NCBI RefSeq assembly: GCF_028372415.1
Contig: NC_092875.1
Span: 228,321,136-228,385,135 of the forward strand
From: Notamacropus eugenii
Taxonomy: Eukaryota; Chordata; Mammalia; Diprotodontia; Macropodidae
Direction: 5' to 3'
Length of the DNA: 64,000 bases
Part shown: positions 1 through 12,130 of the stretch, piece by piece
How the letters are laid out: every line of letters begins with the position of its first letter
How positions within the stretch are numbered: the stretch's first letter is position 1
The notes under the pieces: model-generated
Database searches by the model: none
The model's input: only the letters and a program-made list of their open reading frames with translations
What the model was told of the DNA's origin: nothing
Position numbers and translations under genes: made by a program

Positions 1-1019
1 CCAATGGAAGAGAAGAGGACAGAGGGAATATCCAGTTTGGGATGAATTTTTCTTGGTGAACTGTTATTGGTTCTCAGTGATCACCAATTACCTTTTTATG
101 TGTTGCTAAATCAAGGCTTTACTAAAATGCTCCATAACTTTTCAGGAATAATCAGGTGTTAATAATCAACATAATAATAATCAACAATGAACACCTGAAG
201 ACCATGCCTCAGGATCCAAACTTCAAATTTTATACCATTTGAGCTCATTTAGGGCTCAAATACGTTTTTCGGCTCATGTCTTTATCTAAGACTTCCCTTG
301 AGAACATCAGAACTAGACTGGTTTTGCCCTTACCCAGGATTTACCCTGGGAGAAAAAAAATTTTGGCTTGAATCTATTTTTCCACAATAAAACCAAAAAG
401 GACCTTCACCTTCCATGATAGTAAAACATTAGATACAGGACAGGGGTTGTTATAAAGCAAGTGAAAGCATAGAAGACCCATACCCAAGGCTTGTAAATAG
501 TCCACTCAATTATCTTTTCTTCCTTCTCTATAAGCACAACATTCCCCAGGACCCATGCAGTAATCTTCATTTATAAGACAATCTATAGACGTACATTAAC
601 CATGGTTGGGATGTGTTAATGTCCCTGGGCCCACCTGGCCCATGTTCTATGCATGTCTATGGCACTACTCTGAAAATCAAGGCCTTCAAAAAATCTACTG
701 GGTCATTAGAGAATAACTCAACCTGTCCCTGCCATGAGCCAGTCTTCCAAGGACCTAAATAGTTTTCTGGAATTATAACCCACTGACCATAAAAAGGACT
801 TCTCTAAAAGGAGAGAACAGCTAAATTGGTAAAGATATGACTCTCCCTCTCCTGGACCTGCACTGCCCACATAACTCATAGCACTAGCAAAGGGCAAAGT
901 CCAGGTTCATTTCTCCAAATAAGGAGTCTGTTCTTTGTTGCTTCTCAATCCCAGAGAGTGAAAATGCCCAGAGTCTGAAGATAGAGTTATCTTATTCAGG
1001 GAACACCAAGGAGGTCAAT

Positions 1020-2330
1020 GTCACTGATTTGCAGAATAGGAAGCCAGGGTGAAAGGTATAAGTAGACTGGAAAGGTGAAGAGGGTAAGAGTTATGAAGGG
1101 CTTTGAATGTCAAACAGAGAAGCATTGCATAGGTGACAGGGAACCATCAAGGTTTACTGAGTGGGGTGGGGGTGACATGGTCAGACTTGATTTAGGAGGA
1201 TCACTTTGACAATTGAGTGGAGGACAGATTAAAGTAGGGAAAGACTTGCAGCCAGGAGATCAATCAGCATGATATTTCAATAGTCTAGTGTGAGCTTATG
1301 AGGGCTTGTACCCAGGTGATAGCAGTATCAGAGGAGAGAAAAGGATATATGTGAGAGATGTTACAAAGGTAATATTGATATACTTTGTCAACAGATTAGT
1401 TGCAGAAGGAAGGGAAAAGGTCAGTAAAAGAAATATAAAGAGTTGAGGATGGGAAGAGACAGAAACCCAGCTGAATTCTCCCAACATTCTCCTTACAAAC
1501 AACTTTAAAATAATGTCTCAGGGTAATTTTAGAGCAGCAGAGCCAACAAAAGGTTAGAGTGAGACATTTTTCCCAGCATAAGATAACTCTGCAGGTTGGC
1601 AGGATCGGTCCGCAGTCAGCCCAGAGCACATACCACAGCAGCACCAGCAGAAGGCCTTGAAGGCAGCTGCAAAAGTGGTGACAGCAGCATCAGCAGCTTC
1701 AGGAGGTCTCAGCCCAGAGAAGGCAAGACAGTTGGATAACTAGTCAAAAAGAGATCACGAAGGGCCCTTTGTTGGCACTGGCTAATACAGAAATATGTTT
1801 TCCATGAGTTCAAATGTATAATTGATATATTGCTTCCCTTCTCAGTGGGTAGAAGATGAGTAGGAAGAAGGAAGAGGTTTTGGAACTCTTAAAATAAAAG
1901 AATGTTGAAAATAAATAAGTTTAATTTTTTTAAAAAAAAAGAGTTGAGGATAACACTTGTTATAAACTTGGTTGACTAGGAGGATGCTGTTGTCTGTTAC
2001 AGTAATAGGGATGTTTAGAGGGGAATTTGCGGGAGGAAGATAACGAGTAGTTCAATTTTGAACATGTCGAGTATAGGGGATCTACAAGACATCCATTTAA
2101 AATATTCAAAAGGCAACTGGAAGTGTAAGACTGGAGATCATCAGAGAAGTTAAGGCTGAATAAGGAGATTTAAGAATCATCAGGATAGAAATAGTTGAAT
2201 CTAGGTAATGATGAGTTAGTTATCCAAGTGAAAGAGTATAGGAGAAAAGTGCCCAGGACAGAATTCTGTGGAATACTCTGTTAGCAGACACAACCTGAAT
2301 GAAGGTCCAGCAATACTTAATACAACGCCA
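1020..2330 (+). repeat. Old interspersed repeat of the TTGAGGAT family, interrupted
   Basis: Reads in order: AAGGGCTTTGAATGTCAAAC, GACATGGTCAGACTTGAT, GAGTTGAGGAT, GACTAGGAGGATG, CAATTTTGAACATGTCGAG, AGTGCCCAGGACAG. Diverged copies of the same series recur at 5390-5560, 17385-17700, 26140-26295, 29510-29765, 42035-42960 and 51900-52020. Probably the body of an old LINE-derived repeat; I do not assign a name. The retroposon at 1451-1937 sits inside it. Confidence 0.65.
1451..1937 (+). mobile_element. Chimeric retroposon with L1-like tail and target-site duplication
   Basis: Flanked by direct repeats of AAAGAGTTGAGGAT (1437-1450 and 1938-1951), so this 487-base block is an insertion. The host sequence (an old repeat) resumes cleanly afterwards. 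The 5' part is GC-richer with CAG-type runs (about 1621-1720). The last 100 bases resemble the end of marsupial L1 (GAATGTTGAAAATAAATAAG, then a T/A-rich tail). Insertion is clear; the source of the 5' part is unknown to me, possibly an L1 5' UTR or an unrelated transcript. Confidence 0.7.
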
Positions 2331-2391
2331 TCTTGAGACGTAATTAGTTCAGCCTTGGCAGTGAAGTATAATGGAGAGAAAATTGGACTTG

Positions 2392-2625
2392 GAATTCAGT
2401 TTTCCAGAAAATTGGATTGAGTTCAAATTCCACCTCAAACACTTAGCTATATGTGTGACCCTGGAAAAGGTAGTTAACCTCTCTTAGTCTAAGTTTCTTT
2501 ATCTGTAAAATATTGATATTAGCATCTGCCTCAAAGGGTTGTTGTGAAACTCAAGTAAGTTAACATATGGAAAGTACTTTGCAAACATCAAAGCATAATA
2601 TGAATTCTAGTTGTTATTATTATTA
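2392..2625 (+). repeat. MIR/CORE-type SINE
   Basis: Contains the SINE series GAGTTCAAATTCC, GTGTGACCCTGG, GTTAACCTCTC, TTTCTTTATCTGTAAAAT and GGTTGTTGTGA, ending in a TTATTATTATT tail. Confidence 0.8.
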
Positions 2626-3424
2626 TTCATATTTTACAAACCTAGATCATTCAGTGAGTTTCTGGAGCATCCAAATGATCTCTTTAAATAGTTCCCATTT
2701 TTCTAGCTATTCAGAATAATTTGTGTTCATGATCGGAATTTTGTTCTTGATATCTATCAATTGTTCTTGAGCCAATTTCCTGTATAGAATTTTAGGTCAT
2801 GGGATCCTTTCTCTGAACTCTTTGAAATCTACTCTTTCCAAATCTAAGGCATATGTCAGACAATTACTGACTCTCTCCTCTTTGTGAATACAAAGATAAA
2901 GTGGTCACTTCCTTCCAACATGACTTTGGCAATGAGTCTTCACTGAGTTGATAGGATCAAGTACAAAATAAACTTTCCCCTTATTACTTTTTTTAAAATT
3001 TTGAGTAAGGCATTTATCAGTTACTCAAATTTTAACAGAAATAATTTATTTCCAGAACATATATGTTATATACATAACATGTATGTATGTATGTGTGTGA
3101 TATTCCATTCTTGTGAAATTTAGATTTAGGTAAAATGTCAGTACTGTTAATAAAGTACTCACCAAAATACGAGGTATGTTAAGAAGGTTAATGATTGGAA
3201 GGTATCTATGTAAAAAATATTTTAATATTAACATTCACTGGTCTTCTTTAATTGTCAGGGATAGCATAATTTTAAAGATGACTTCAGTCCACTAGGCTCT
3301 ACACAAGCTGCTCCACATGAATCTCTTATGAATAGTTGCATCAGCTGGCAGATAAAAATGTAGAGTATTAAATTCCATAGATTATAACTTTCCATTGAAC
3401 AGAAAGAGCCACATCATAGAAACA

Positions 3425-3605
3425 AAATGGCACAGTGGAAACACTGAGGGATTTGAAGTCAGTATGAGTTCAATTACTGCCTCTGCCATTTACTACCTAG
3501 GTGACCTTGGACAAGTCTCTTAACCGTTTGGAGCCTCATGTTCTTCACTTACAAAATGACAATGTTGGACTAAATGATCTTTAAGATACTTTCCAGTTAC
3601 AAATC
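3425..3605 (+). repeat. MIR/CORE-type SINE
   Basis: AAATGGCACAGTGGAAAC head, GGTGACCTTGGACAAGTCTC core and GGACTAAATGATCTTTAAGA tail; a diverged copy. Confidence 0.7.
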
Positions 3606-3903
3606 ATTGATTTCCAACTTATGATCTAAGCCATGATTGTTATTACTCTGAAAAATACTTACAAAGTGAACTATGAAATTTCTGGAATTGTAGGATCTGT
3701 TAGGAATTCACAGTGATATGAATAATGTGTAAAATGTTCCTTGACGATCTAGAAAAACTAGATTTCAACTTTCTTGTCCATAAGCTCTTTACTCCTCAGC
3801 AGCTCAGCTATTATTATATCTGCTTTTGTACAAGTAAAAATTATATTTTCTCTTTTTTTCTTAACACAAAGACTTTTATATGTTGTTTTGTTTTTGTTTT
3901 TTT

Positions 3904-4175
3904 GAGACTGGGTCTTCCTATCTCACCCAGACTGTACAATGGTCACTCATATTACTGATTAGCATAGAAGTTTTAACCTGCTCTTTTTTCTGAGTTGGAG
4001 CAGTTCACCCCCCCTTAAGCAGTTTCATGGTACCCCAACTCCTGGGCATTCAGCATATTGGTGCCAGACATAAGGCAGACACCTGATTGGCTCAGGTATC
4101 TGCAACTCAGAATCTCCAAACTCAAGTGATCCAAAAATCCTAAGGTCCCCAGTAGGTAGGGATTTAAATGCATGG
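3904..4175 (-). pseudogene. Retroposed 7SL (SRP) RNA pseudogene
   Basis: Read on the minus strand this follows 7SL RNA almost end to end. On the plus strand the recognisable blocks, in order, are the complement of the 3' end (GAGACTGGGTCTTCCTAT), of the middle (GAAGTTTTAACCTGCTC, then GCAGTTCACCCCCCCTTAAG), of the S-domain (CAGCATATTGGTGCC, then GACACCTGATTGGC) and of the 5' domain (CTCAAGTGATCC, then CCCAGTAGGTAGGGA). The RNA 3' end abuts a T-rich run at 3885-3903, the complement of an A-tail, which points to retroposition. Many substitutions and small deletions separate it from functional 7SL, so it is a pseudogene. It resembles the whole RNA, including the S-domain that Alu elements lack. 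Confidence 0.85.
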
Positions 4176-4535
4176 ACCTCTATACTTGGTGTGACCTTTT
4201 TTCAAGAATGTTTATATTATATTTAAAGAGCAGGTAGATATGCATGATTCACTACTGTAGGGCTGTTATGGAGATCTAATTAGATAAGTGGGAGTTCCAA
4301 GTGCACAGTGACCTGAAGGGAGGTGTTTCCTAAAGGAGTTTCAGTTCTCTACAGTTGTTGTTTGCACAGATCAGACAGATGGGCAGCACAAACAAGGAAT
4401 GAATCTGCAAAGTTACAAGGCAGATCAACTGAGAGAAAGGGAAAAGAAAAGAGAAAGAGGAATGATGATGTAAAGACAGAGAGAGGGGAAAAGAGGAGAT
4501 GGAAAGGAAGGGAACAAGTCTATCAGACCTAATGG

Positions 4536-4650
4536 AAGTCAAGAAGTATTTATTGTGTCTATCATCTGCCAGGCACTGTACTGAGTACTGAGGATACAAA
4601 GAAAAGCAAAAAACATTCCATGCTTTAGAGGAGTTCATAGTCTAATGAAA
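4536..4650 (+). repeat. Old SINE/LINE remnant (AGGCACTGTACTGAG family)
   Basis: AAGTATTTATTGTGTCTATC, GCCAGGCACTGTACTGAG, GGATACAAAGAAAAG, GGAGTTCATAGTCTAATG. Related copies occur at 24790-24880, 26030-26110, 41690-41830, 55505-55640 and 59690-59805. Confidence 0.6.
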
Positions 4651-5270
4651 CTCTCTCTCTTGGTCAGTCACATGGAGGTAGTGAAGAGTTTGAGGCAGCC
4701 ATTACTAGAGTTGCCTGTAATGAATCATGCAACAGACCCTCCCTTTCTCATCATATCTGAGATACCTTCAGCCAGAGCCTACTATTAGTTTCTCTGGCCA
4801 TTTTTTCTTGGCCAGTGAGGGATGGAAAGGGAGAAGATACTGACTTTTCTAGGTCATGAGAACATGACCCTAAAGCCCAGCTCCATGCCTTTTTAATTCA
4901 TTAGGTATGAGTACCTTTCGTCATTATGAAACAAGAGGAATAGGTGGTTCATTTGATTGGGTTATTAGTCCTATGGAATGAGGGAAGATGTTTGCTGGGG
5001 AACTACGCATGTTTCAAGGTTATGTTAACCATATTTTGGGAATGCAAGGTAGAAGAGAATCCAATGATGATACTGTTGAAATGAAGGCAACAAGGTAATT
5101 ATTTGAATATGAAGCAAGAAGTTGTCCCTTACTATCTGACTCATACTCAGCAGCTGCATGGAGTATGGAGTGGGGAGAGGCTTTAGGCAGAGAGACCAGT
5201 TAGAAACCATCATAATGGTCCAGGCGAGAAGTGATGATGGCCTGAAGTGAGACCTTGTGTGTGTTATGTG

Positions 5271-5272
<2 letters not shown>

Positions 5273-5330
<58 letters not shown>
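5273..5330. repeat. (TG)n microsatellite
   Basis: About 29 uninterrupted TG units; it produces a spurious His-Thr ORF on the minus strand. Confidence 0.98.
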
Positions 5331-5333
<3 letters not shown>

Positions 5334-5605
5334 AAGTAATGTATAAAAGAAATGTTGTGGAGATAGACACAAAACTGGGTAACTGAATTTATTGGATATA
5401 TGGAGTGAATGAATAGTCCAGGATGACACCAAGCTTGCAACCTTGATGACTAGAAGGATGGTGGTACCCTCAACAATAATAGAGAAGTTCAGAAGAAAAG
5501 AGAGTTTAGGAAGAAAGGTTATGAGTTCTGTTTTGAACATATTACCTACATAGGTAAGAGGACATAATGAAATATGGTGTGGTAATCTGATATAGGAATT
5601 CCCAC

Positions 5606-5841
5606 CTCTTTGTTGTTATTATTTAGTCATTTCAGTCATATTTGATTCTCCATGGCCCCATTTGAGATTTTCTTAGCAAAGATATCAGAGTGGTTTTCCA
5701 TTTCCTTCTCTAGCTCATTTTACAGATAAGGAATTGAAACAAATAGGGTTAAGTGACTTGCCCAGGATCAGGCCAGATCTGAACCCAGGCATTCCTGACT
5801 GTAGGCCCAGTGCTGTATCTATGGTACCATGTAGGTACTCT
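5606..5841 (-). repeat. MAR1-type tRNA-headed SINE with target duplication
   Basis: Minus-strand copy: complement of the AACAACAA tail at the left, then the complement of AAATGG...CCATTT, GAAACTG and GACTTGCCCAGG blocks. Flanked by ATTCCCAC at 5598-5605 and 5842-5849. Confidence 0.85.
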
Positions 5842-6576
5842 ATTCCCACTGATAGGCAGAGTTTATAAGCAATCTGGAGAAAATCTCTAAGAGATAGATC
5901 ATAGAATCACAGATTTAAGTCTAGAATGGAATTTAGAGACCATCTAGTTCAATTCCTTCATTTCATAGATGAGGAACAAGAAGTCTATAACTCTTCTACC
6001 ATGTTTGATGGAGAAGGAAAGGTCAAAGATTAACATGAACAGGGTATGATTCATGTAGCATGCATGGTCAGTAAAGAGATTGGATGGGAACCATTCACGG
6101 CCATAAGTGCAGGCCATTCCCCTGAGACTGGAGGAAGGTAAAAGAGGATGGATGAGACATAGAAAAATTTAAAGAGTAGAGGATGGAAAAATAATAAAGT
6201 TCACATCAAATGCACCCATTCTCAGTAAGGTAAAATGTGAGGCCATTTGCTAAGAGAGGACACTTTTAAGGGTCTTGAAGAAGAAAATGTTGGAACAATT
6301 TGAGGGAATGACAAAGATAATATGAATAAGATGATCAGAGATGAAATAAAAGGATGGACAAGTATTAGTGTAAACACAGTTAAAGTTGCATAGCATAAGT
6401 ATAGCATAGATGATAGCTATATTTTCTTGGTTTCCTCCAAGAGCATTCAGCAGATCAATGTGAGGAGCTGAAGAGGCAAGTATTGGGATCTGGCTAGAGT
6501 TGAGGATTAGTACGGTGAAATCAGCAGGTCAATGGGACTAGAGATTCAAAATGGAAGAATGGTCATGATTTAAATG

Positions 6577-6694
6577 GAAGAAAGAAAGAAAGAGAGAGAG
6601 AGAGAAGGAAGGAAGGAAGGAAGGAAGGAAGGAAGGAAGGAAGGAAGGAAGGAAGGAAGGAAGGAAGGAAGGAAGGAAGGAAGGAAGAAGGGAA

Positions 6695-6783
<89 letters not shown>

Positions 6784-6878
6784 GAAGGAAGGAAGGAAGG
6801 AAGGAAGGAAGGAAGGAAGGAAGGAAGGAAGGAAGGAAGGAAGGAAGGAAGAAGGGAAGGAAGGAAGGAAGGAAGGAA

Positions 6879-6968
<90 letters not shown>

Positions 6969-6970
6969 AA
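6577..6970. repeat. Compound GGAA/GAAA microsatellite, duplicated block order
   Basis: Purine-only plus strand. A (GGAA)n block (about 6606-6690) is followed by GAAGGGAAG, a (GAAA)n block to about 6780, a second (GGAA)n block to about 6850, GAAGGGAAGG again and a second (GAAA)n block to about 6969. Long ORFs on both strands here are artefacts. Confidence 0.97.
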
Positions 6971-7749
6971 AAGGGATAACATCAAAGGATCACAGATGAG
7001 AGTAAAGAGGTATGTGAAATGAGCAAGGGAGCAGGAGTAACATGGGAGGAGAGAAGATTGTGGCTGAGAGAAGGGAGTTTCGGGTTCAGAGGTTTGGAGG
7101 TAGAGCAACTTCAAGTGAGAATGTAGGGGATCCAGATTTGAGAGAGGCCCCTTAAGGAGAGAAAATGAGTGTAAAAGTCCCTTAATCCCAGCAGAGACTC
7201 TTTATTGTAAGATGTGGTTCTATTATATGACCATGTTAGTAAGGGGCTGGAAGAGAAAGAAGACATGGGTTTGAGAAGTTAAAGAAACTTTGATGACAGA
7301 GTGCTATATCATCAAGGTAGATATAAAAGTCTCTGAAGATAATGGTTGTAGAAGAAGACTGTGAACCAAATGGCAAAATCATCAAGGAAGGCAAGAGCTA
7401 TTTTACAAGTTGGTAGATTACAGTGATGATGATTAGGAAGTGACATATCAGATGTCATAAGCCCTAAAAGAGAAGAGGCCCTTAGATAATAGTAGTAAAG
7501 AAAGTCTGTACATGGCAATGAATAGCAAGGAGTATGCCAAATAAATTTCAGGTCTTTTGATCCAGGAATGGGAAAAGCAGTGGAAAGCATTGATAGAAGC
7601 TGCCAAAGATATGGAGTTCTATAGGAAAGAGTGGCTTTCATTTGCTAAGAGGAAATAGAAAAAGAATATATGAGAAGAGAAGAGAATAGGACGAAGATGA
7701 CAGAGGACACATAAAAAGGGAAGGTATGGGATAACAGCAACCAAGACAA

Positions 7750-8050
7750 GTAAGCATGGTGTAGTGGATAGAGTGCTGGACTTGAAAGCAGAAAGACAGA
7801 AGTTCAAAACTTGCCTCAAATGCTTACTAGCAGTGTGACCCTGGGTAAGTCACTTAAGCCAACATACATTTAGTAAATACTTATCCTATCTTATCCTCAG
7901 TTTCTTCATCTGTAAAATGGGGATGATAATAGCACCTAACAATACTACTGTGAGACTCAAATAAGGCTCAAAAACCTAAACGCTGTATATATGAAAAGGA
8001 TCTTGCAAAATCTTTAAGTATTATATAAATGCAAGTTGATAGTACTAGAA
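7750..8050 (+). repeat. MIR/CORE-type SINE
   Basis: GCATGGTGTAGTGGATAGAG head, GTGTGACCCTGGGTAAGTC core, TCATCTGTAAAATGGGGATG and a B-box-like TTCAAAAC. A short extra segment lies near 7862-7895. Confidence 0.8.
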
Positions 8051-9354
8051 GCAGTAGGAGTAGTAGTAAAATAAGAATAGAAGTAGAGAAAGTAGCATTT
8101 GATAAATATAGTTCCAGAAACTAAAATGTCTTATTAGGTCCATATCTTAAGATCCCTTCCAGCTCTTAAAAAAAAATGTCTAGTTTATTCTTACTGAGAA
8201 TAAATGAAGAAACTGTTCATCCGATTTCATTTTCTGAGAATTCTCCCCTCATGTGATTTGAGTCAGGCATCTGATTCACTTTTTATCAGGAGTCCACAGT
8301 GAGAGTTTGCATCTTCCCTAAAGGTAACACCTTCTTGGCCTGCTAGAAAAGAAATTGCCTTTGCCCCTTTAGTTCCTTCATATGAACTTAACATTGTCAT
8401 CATTACATTGTTGGATGCTCTGTCACAAACCTTTCTTTCAAGGTCAATCTGCTGATTGAGATTCTTGGCATTTCTTTCTTTTTGCTGTAATTACCATTAT
8501 TCTCAATTTGATTTAATCTCTTGGATGACATTTTTAGTAAAAAGTTATTGGACATGAGTACTCATTTCCTTCCACCTCCTATCTTTCCTTTACCCCTCTA
8601 GTGACCGTCCAGGTCCATTTTAGAATTTCTTAGTTTGGGATTCTGTGTTCCTAATATGTCAGTTTCTTATATCCATAGGGCTCTTCAGCTATCTAAGAGA
8701 CAGGCCAAGCTATGAACATCTTCCTCCCTTTCCCCTTCCCATTAACTGGGACATGATGGTAAACATTTTCTGGAGAAAAGAGAATCCCAATGGATTACTC
8801 AAAACAGTGACATTAAACTAATTTGTTTTCTACTTCATTCATTTTTTTCTTTCTCTGTATACTCCCACTGTACCCTGGATGAAAGTATTATGTTAACAGT
8901 TTGATTGCTGAAAAGGGCAGTATAAGAAAAACTAAAGGAAAAAAACAACTTGAAAAGAAGTGCAGCCTCTCAAAATGTCTGAGAGATATAGACTGTTCTG
9001 AGGACCAGATAGAGAGCTGCCCCTCAGATTAATTACTGAGAAGACCTATTTGAAGGCATAACAATAACTGAGATAATGAGGCATACAAAGCATTGTGGTT
9101 TACTGATTCTTCTACAAGAGATTTAGAATTTTGAAGTTTGTAACTGAGAAGTTATAAATCTGTTTCGAGATTCAGATGATCCCAACTACAATCTACCTCA
9201 CTCTGCCTTGATTCTTATTGACTCCATCTCCTTTTCCCCATCTGCCACACTGTCCAACAGGGAAACTTCTGCCCTGGGACCTTCCTCTCCTCATCAATAA
9301 CTCCCTCCTCCAGACTATCCTGGCCTGCCACATTCTGATAAAATGGGGGCAGGT
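8051..9354. other. No gene seen
   Basis: AT-rich sequence without a coding frame or a repeat I can name. Parts may be diverged LINE sequence. Confidence 0.5.
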
Positions 9355-9505
9355 TGTAAGCTCTCAAGCTCTCTGCTTGACTTGACTTCCCCCATTAGAA
9401 TATAAGTCCCTTGAAAAGGAATGTCTTATTTGTGTTTGTATCCTCAGCACTTAGTGCAATGCTTGGCACAGAGTAAACATTTAATAAATGTTTGTATCTA
9501 TCTAT
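9355..9505 (+). repeat. L2-type LINE 3' end
   Basis: Typical end: AGAATATAAGTCCCTTGA, CAGCACTTAGTGCAATGC, TTGGCACAGAGTAAACATTT, AATAAATGTTTG. Further L2-type ends are at 11560-11670, 32120-32265, 44770-44880 and 45100-45210. Confidence 0.75.
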
Positions 9506-9581
9506 GAGGAGATTATCTAAGGACTATTGGGTTCATTCAGTCAAAAAAAATGGTGTATTTCTTCACTTTTATGCCATAGGA

Positions 9582-9827
9582 CAGAGATTCTTAACCTAGA
9601 GTCCACAGATCCAATCAGAGTCTGTGTATAAATTTCAGGGATGCTTGAACTTTAGTGTGAAAAAATCACATCTTTATTTTTACTAACCTCTAAATGAATT
9701 AAGATTTCCTTGCACTATGATTTAAAGAAAAAAAACCACACAACACAATATTCTGAGACAGGGGACCATAGGCTTTATCAGACTACCAAATGGGTCCATG
9801 ACACAAAAAAAATATAAGAACCACTTC
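9582..9827. mobile_element. hAT-like non-autonomous DNA transposon remnant
   Basis: Left end CAGAGATTCTTAACC and the complement of the right end (GAAGTGGTTCTTA) form diverged terminal inverted repeats. The interior (GAGTCTGTGTATAAATTTCA, then GGGTCCATGACAC) matches a repeat recognised in marsupial genomes. Flanks CATAGG and CATTAGG look like a decayed 8-base duplication. Family assignment is moderate. Confidence 0.55.
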
Positions 9828-9829
9828 TC

Positions 9830-11555
9830 ATTAGGTAAAGATGAGCCACTGATTACCAAGAGGTTCTTATTTGAGACAACAGAAGATACAGAAAACCAGA
9901 AAAGAAAATGTAGGAAGAGAAATAAGAATCTATAGGAATATATAGACAGAAGAAGCAGGAGAGTAAACTGAGTGAAGTTGTCACAAGAAGCCAGGAAAAA
10001 GAAGACATAGACGATTATCAGAAAAGTTGCTTTCAGCCTGGATAGCTAAGTTCTGACAGGCAGTCTCTGCAGCTGCTTTTTGGGAACCTGCTGATATGGA
10101 GAGAGACATTGTTCTGCTGAATGACTGGAAGACAGATGTGATCAGCTGAGAATTCTTCAGCTGCTGTGATGATTAGAAGAGAGCTGAGTCTTTTGCAATA
10201 AGCTGGCTGTTTTGCTTTTTTTCTCAAGCACTATTTGCTACCTGAGGGAGGAGAAACCTGTCCTTGGTACCTAGTTGTCCTCTACTTCCCTTTATGATTT
10301 TAAAGGGAAAAACAGTGAGTAGGAAGACAGGTTTTGTATTTGTTTTGTTGTAAGATTATTGTATAAAAGGTTTTGCTTTGATAGAAGCTTACTGAAGAAA
10401 GCAGAATCTTGGTAAATGAAAAATTGAATTTGTTTCTACTGCCCAGAAACGCAATCTGAGGAGTTTTGCAGTTCAATAGCTTAAAGGAACTTCTCATTAC
10501 ACAAATGCAAAACTGATACGCTTTTTTGTTTTTAAAAACTGTGTAACACTTTATCAGTGCCCTCTTAAGAGTGGCCGTGAGCAAAAAGATCTTGACACAA
10601 CTTCATCAGGTTAAGTGAAGATGAGGAGCAGATAGCAGAGAAATGGATTCATGTGGAGCAGATTGCTCCTGGAAGATCCAAGGACATTATGCTTTCAGAG
10701 CTACCCTAAGCACATGTTTCTCCACTTGCACCTGCTAAGTTTGTATAAGTATATGCTCACTCTCCACCATAGACATCATGCTATTTGTGGGAGAGTGTGA
10801 CCCAGGTTTACAGATTAACTGTAATGTTTTGATCATTCCAGCTCTTACATACAAAATAAATGGTATTATTTTTGGTTTTGCTCTCATTTGGTTTTTGCTT
10901 TATTAAATAAATAAATGTTTAAGAGTTAATGGTGTTATGGTGATTGACTGTGTAAAGGAGAAGAATAATGATGGGCTTATGAGCTTAAGAATGTGTGCCC
11001 CAAACACATATCAGAGTTACCCCCCTCAACTCTGAGACAGAATTATAACCCCGTGATACAATCCTAAGAAATCAGCTCTAACAAACTCCAAACCTGTCAA
11101 CATGAGGGTCAGTTGGGTGACAGACTCAACTTACAGAGTAAGATTGAAGACTTATATAATACCTTACTGAGACATAAGAACCCTCCACTGATGTTGCCAC
11201 AAGAAGGAACCATGCCCAAGACAACCGTATTTATACCTACTGATGAATAATACATGGTTGTAAACTTACAGTAGTTATGTAGCCTGGAAGAACTTGATAA
11301 ATGTTGGTCCATACTGTGCCCAGGAGGATCTAAGCCAATGTGCTTCCATGGGACTGTGCTTCCTAATCTTTATCTTGGTCATGTTTTTACCCTGCAACCA
11401 GGGAGGTTCACCTACACACCTCATCTTGCTCTTATATCTAATCAAATTAAAACTACTGTCATCTCTGGAAAGGGTATGCTAGTGGACATTAGAGAAGTGT
11501 TCCACTCCCATCTCTATGCCTTCCGACCAAACACTCTTCCTCCCTGACCACCACC
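9830..11555. other. No gene seen
   Basis: AT-rich intergenic sequence with only short chance ORFs. The 9.9-10.9 kb part could hold decayed LTR sequence, but I found no paired ends. Confidence 0.45.
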
Positions 11556-11879
11556 CCACTATATGTGTTGCCTCTTTCTATAAGAAAGGAAGTTCCTTGA
11601 GAGCAGGGACTATCTTATTTTTGTATTCATATTCCCAGAATTTTGCGCAGTGTTGGGCATATTAAGTAGTTAGTAACTGATTATATAGTAATAGAATATT
11701 AGAGCTAAAGGAGAACTTTTGGGATCATTTAGTCCAAACCCTTCAGTTTACAAATATGAAACACTCAGATGACTTGCCCAAGTCACACAGATTGTAAACC
11801 CAAGGTTGTTTCTAATGTGAGATGATGTCTTCTAATAGTTTCAATATTTTCTCTTTATTTTTCTTCTTTACATCTAAGT

Positions 11880-12130
11880 GGTGCAGTAGATAGAGCACTG
11901 AGTAAGGGGGGAGTCAAGAAGACCCAGGTTCAAATCTGATCTCAAATACTCCCTAGTTGTGTGATCTGGGCAAATTCTTTAACCTCTCTCTGTCCCAGTT
12001 TTATCAAATGTAAAACGGAAACTGGAATAGAACCTACTGCCCAAGGTTGTTTTCTGAGGTTCAAACAGTATAATATTTGTAAAGCACTTAGCACAGTGTC
12101 TGGAAAATAGGAAATGCTTAATAAATGTTT
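11880..12130 (+). repeat. MIR/CORE-type SINE
   Basis: GTGGTGCAGTAGATAGAGCA head, CAGGTTCAAATCTGATCTC B-box region, GTGATCTGGGCAAATTC core, and a CACTTAGCACAGTGTCTGG to AATAAATGTTTG end. Confidence 0.8.

Noticed and set aside
5025..5540. 171-codon minus-strand ORF
   Set aside because: It runs through the TG microsatellite and an old interspersed repeat; no domain.
6563..7114. Long ORFs on both strands (183 and 141 codons)
   Set aside because: They are translations of the tetranucleotide repeat; the composition is only a few residues repeated.
11294..11547. Two overlapping plus-strand ORFs of 62 and 69 codons
   Set aside because: Short, no domain, no splice context; chance ORFs.
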